Below, in pieces: positions 48,864-49,073 of a stretch of DNA of 49,073 nt. Under the pieces are notes generated by a model. The model worked only from the letters and a program-made list of their open reading frames with translations, searched no databases and had not been told where the DNA came from. The position numbers and the translations under genes are program-made. Origin of the DNA: an uncultured Sulfolobales archaeon (lineage in GTDB: Archaea; Thermoproteota; Thermoprotei_A; Sulfolobales; NBVN01); assembly GCA_938083005.1 (NCBI GenBank), contig CALKCU010000014.1, positions 1-49,073 on the forward strand, written 5' to 3'. Every line of letters begins with the position of its first letter. Positions within the stretch are counted from its first letter, which is position 1.

Positions 48864-49073
48864 GCCCGCCCACCTCCCACCGGGCTCCGGAGGTCTAGCT
48901 TCCTGAGGGTGTCGCTGTGTATATCGTAGTAGAGGACTCTGTCCGTACACGAGAAGCAGGGGTCTATGCTGGCTATCGTCAGGGGTGCGTCCGCCAGGGG
49001 GGCTCCCCTGAGCATGGCCCTGAGGGCCGGTATGTTCTGGTAGGTTGGCGCCCTGACCCTCCACCTGTAGGGC
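48860..49073 (-). CDS. group 4 [NiFe] hydrogenase large subunit, C-terminus only
   Basis: 71 codons at the window edge. The protein reads PYRWRVRAPTYQNIPALRAM, LADAPLTIASIDPCFSCTDR, the C-terminal nickel-binding CxxC motif (DPCxSC) of HycE/MbhL/EchE-type large subunits; the two cysteines bind NiFe, so this is a catalytic hydrogenase rather than a complex I NuoD. About 28 residues follow the motif and lack the usual sharp cleavage site of group 1 enzymes. The rest of the operon lies to the right of the window. The enzyme would make H2 from reduced ferredoxin and pump ions. Confidence 0.85.
   Translation of the reverse strand, partial: PYRWRVRAPTYQNIPALRAMLRGAPLADAPLTIASIDPCFSCTDRVLYYDIHSDTLRKLDLRSPVGGGRA

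Noticed and set aside
48864-49064. N-terminal extension of the ferredoxin-like hydrogenase subunit
   Set aside because: This stretch codes for the hydrogenase large subunit C-terminus (DPCFSC) in another frame; GTGA coupling marks the true start at 48863.

Overview
The window reads as a piece of a GC-rich, hyperthermophilic archaeal chromosome, most likely from the Thermoproteota/TACK branch. The evidence is archaeal EF-2, NAC alpha, a NurA nuclease end, a GPN-loop GTPase, a pyrolysin-type protease, a tungsten aldehyde oxidoreductase and a P. furiosus-like ferredoxin. Most genes begin with GTG, TTG or ATG about 22-35 bases after an AT-rich box of the type CTTATTA, ATATATTTT or CTTTAAA, so leaderless transcripts are the rule. 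Genes inside operons overlap by ATGA or GTGA, or carry a GGAGG site. Arginine is mostly AGG and isoleucine often ATA. I cannot name the genus.

Left part (1-12.1 kb): the end of nurA; a degenerate threonine-synthase-like protein fused to a winged helix; a tungsten aldehyde oxidoreductase with a MoaD-like protein; a metallo-beta-lactamase; an M20 amidohydrolase; a diaminopentanoate-dehydrogenase-like gene coupled to a class III aminotransferase/aminomutase; a DUF1805 protein; thymidine kinase; and a second M20 peptidase. This part is rich in amino-acid and peptide catabolism.

Middle (12.2-24.7 kb): a SIS protein, NagA and an AbrB-PhoU regulator on the minus strand, divergent from a DapA/NAL-type aldolase (amino-sugar theme); a ferredoxin; EF-2, a GPN GTPase and a PTPS-like enzyme; then a tight membrane operon of DUF4129, DUF4350, MoxR, DUF58 and a polytopic protein.

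Right-centre (24.9-38.4 kb): an ABC importer (binding protein plus fused double permease, no ATPase) with a coupled small membrane protein; a short ribbon-helix-helix gene with a perfect palindrome at its promoter; a MATE exporter with a small membrane partner; a folded non-coding element at 31.1 kb; HypA with a MinD-type HypB; a C/D-box sRNA candidate that touches the start codon of an XPD-like helicase; a flavin reductase-like gene; an HTH regulator with a possible leaderless upstream ORF; NAC; and a beta-CASP ribonuclease.

Right (38.7-49 kb): a 1280-residue secreted subtilase; ThiI with a rhodanese domain; a DUF4870 protein; an 862-base gene-free stretch that holds a diverged copy of an element also found at 24.8 kb; an Acr3/BASS-type transporter; a tRNA 3' half next to a visibly AT-richer ArsB/SLC13-type transporter; and the end of a group 4 [NiFe] hydrogenase operon (ferredoxin-like subunit and the large-subunit C-terminus). 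The hydrogenase gives the hypA-hypB pair at 32 kb a plausible client.

The signals I rate highest are the PLP-lysine-less ThrC/winged-helix fusion beside a long inverted repeat, the folded element at 31131-31242, the C/D-box candidate at 32818-32876, the RHH gene with its 14-base palindrome, and the tRNA half beside the foreign-looking transporter.
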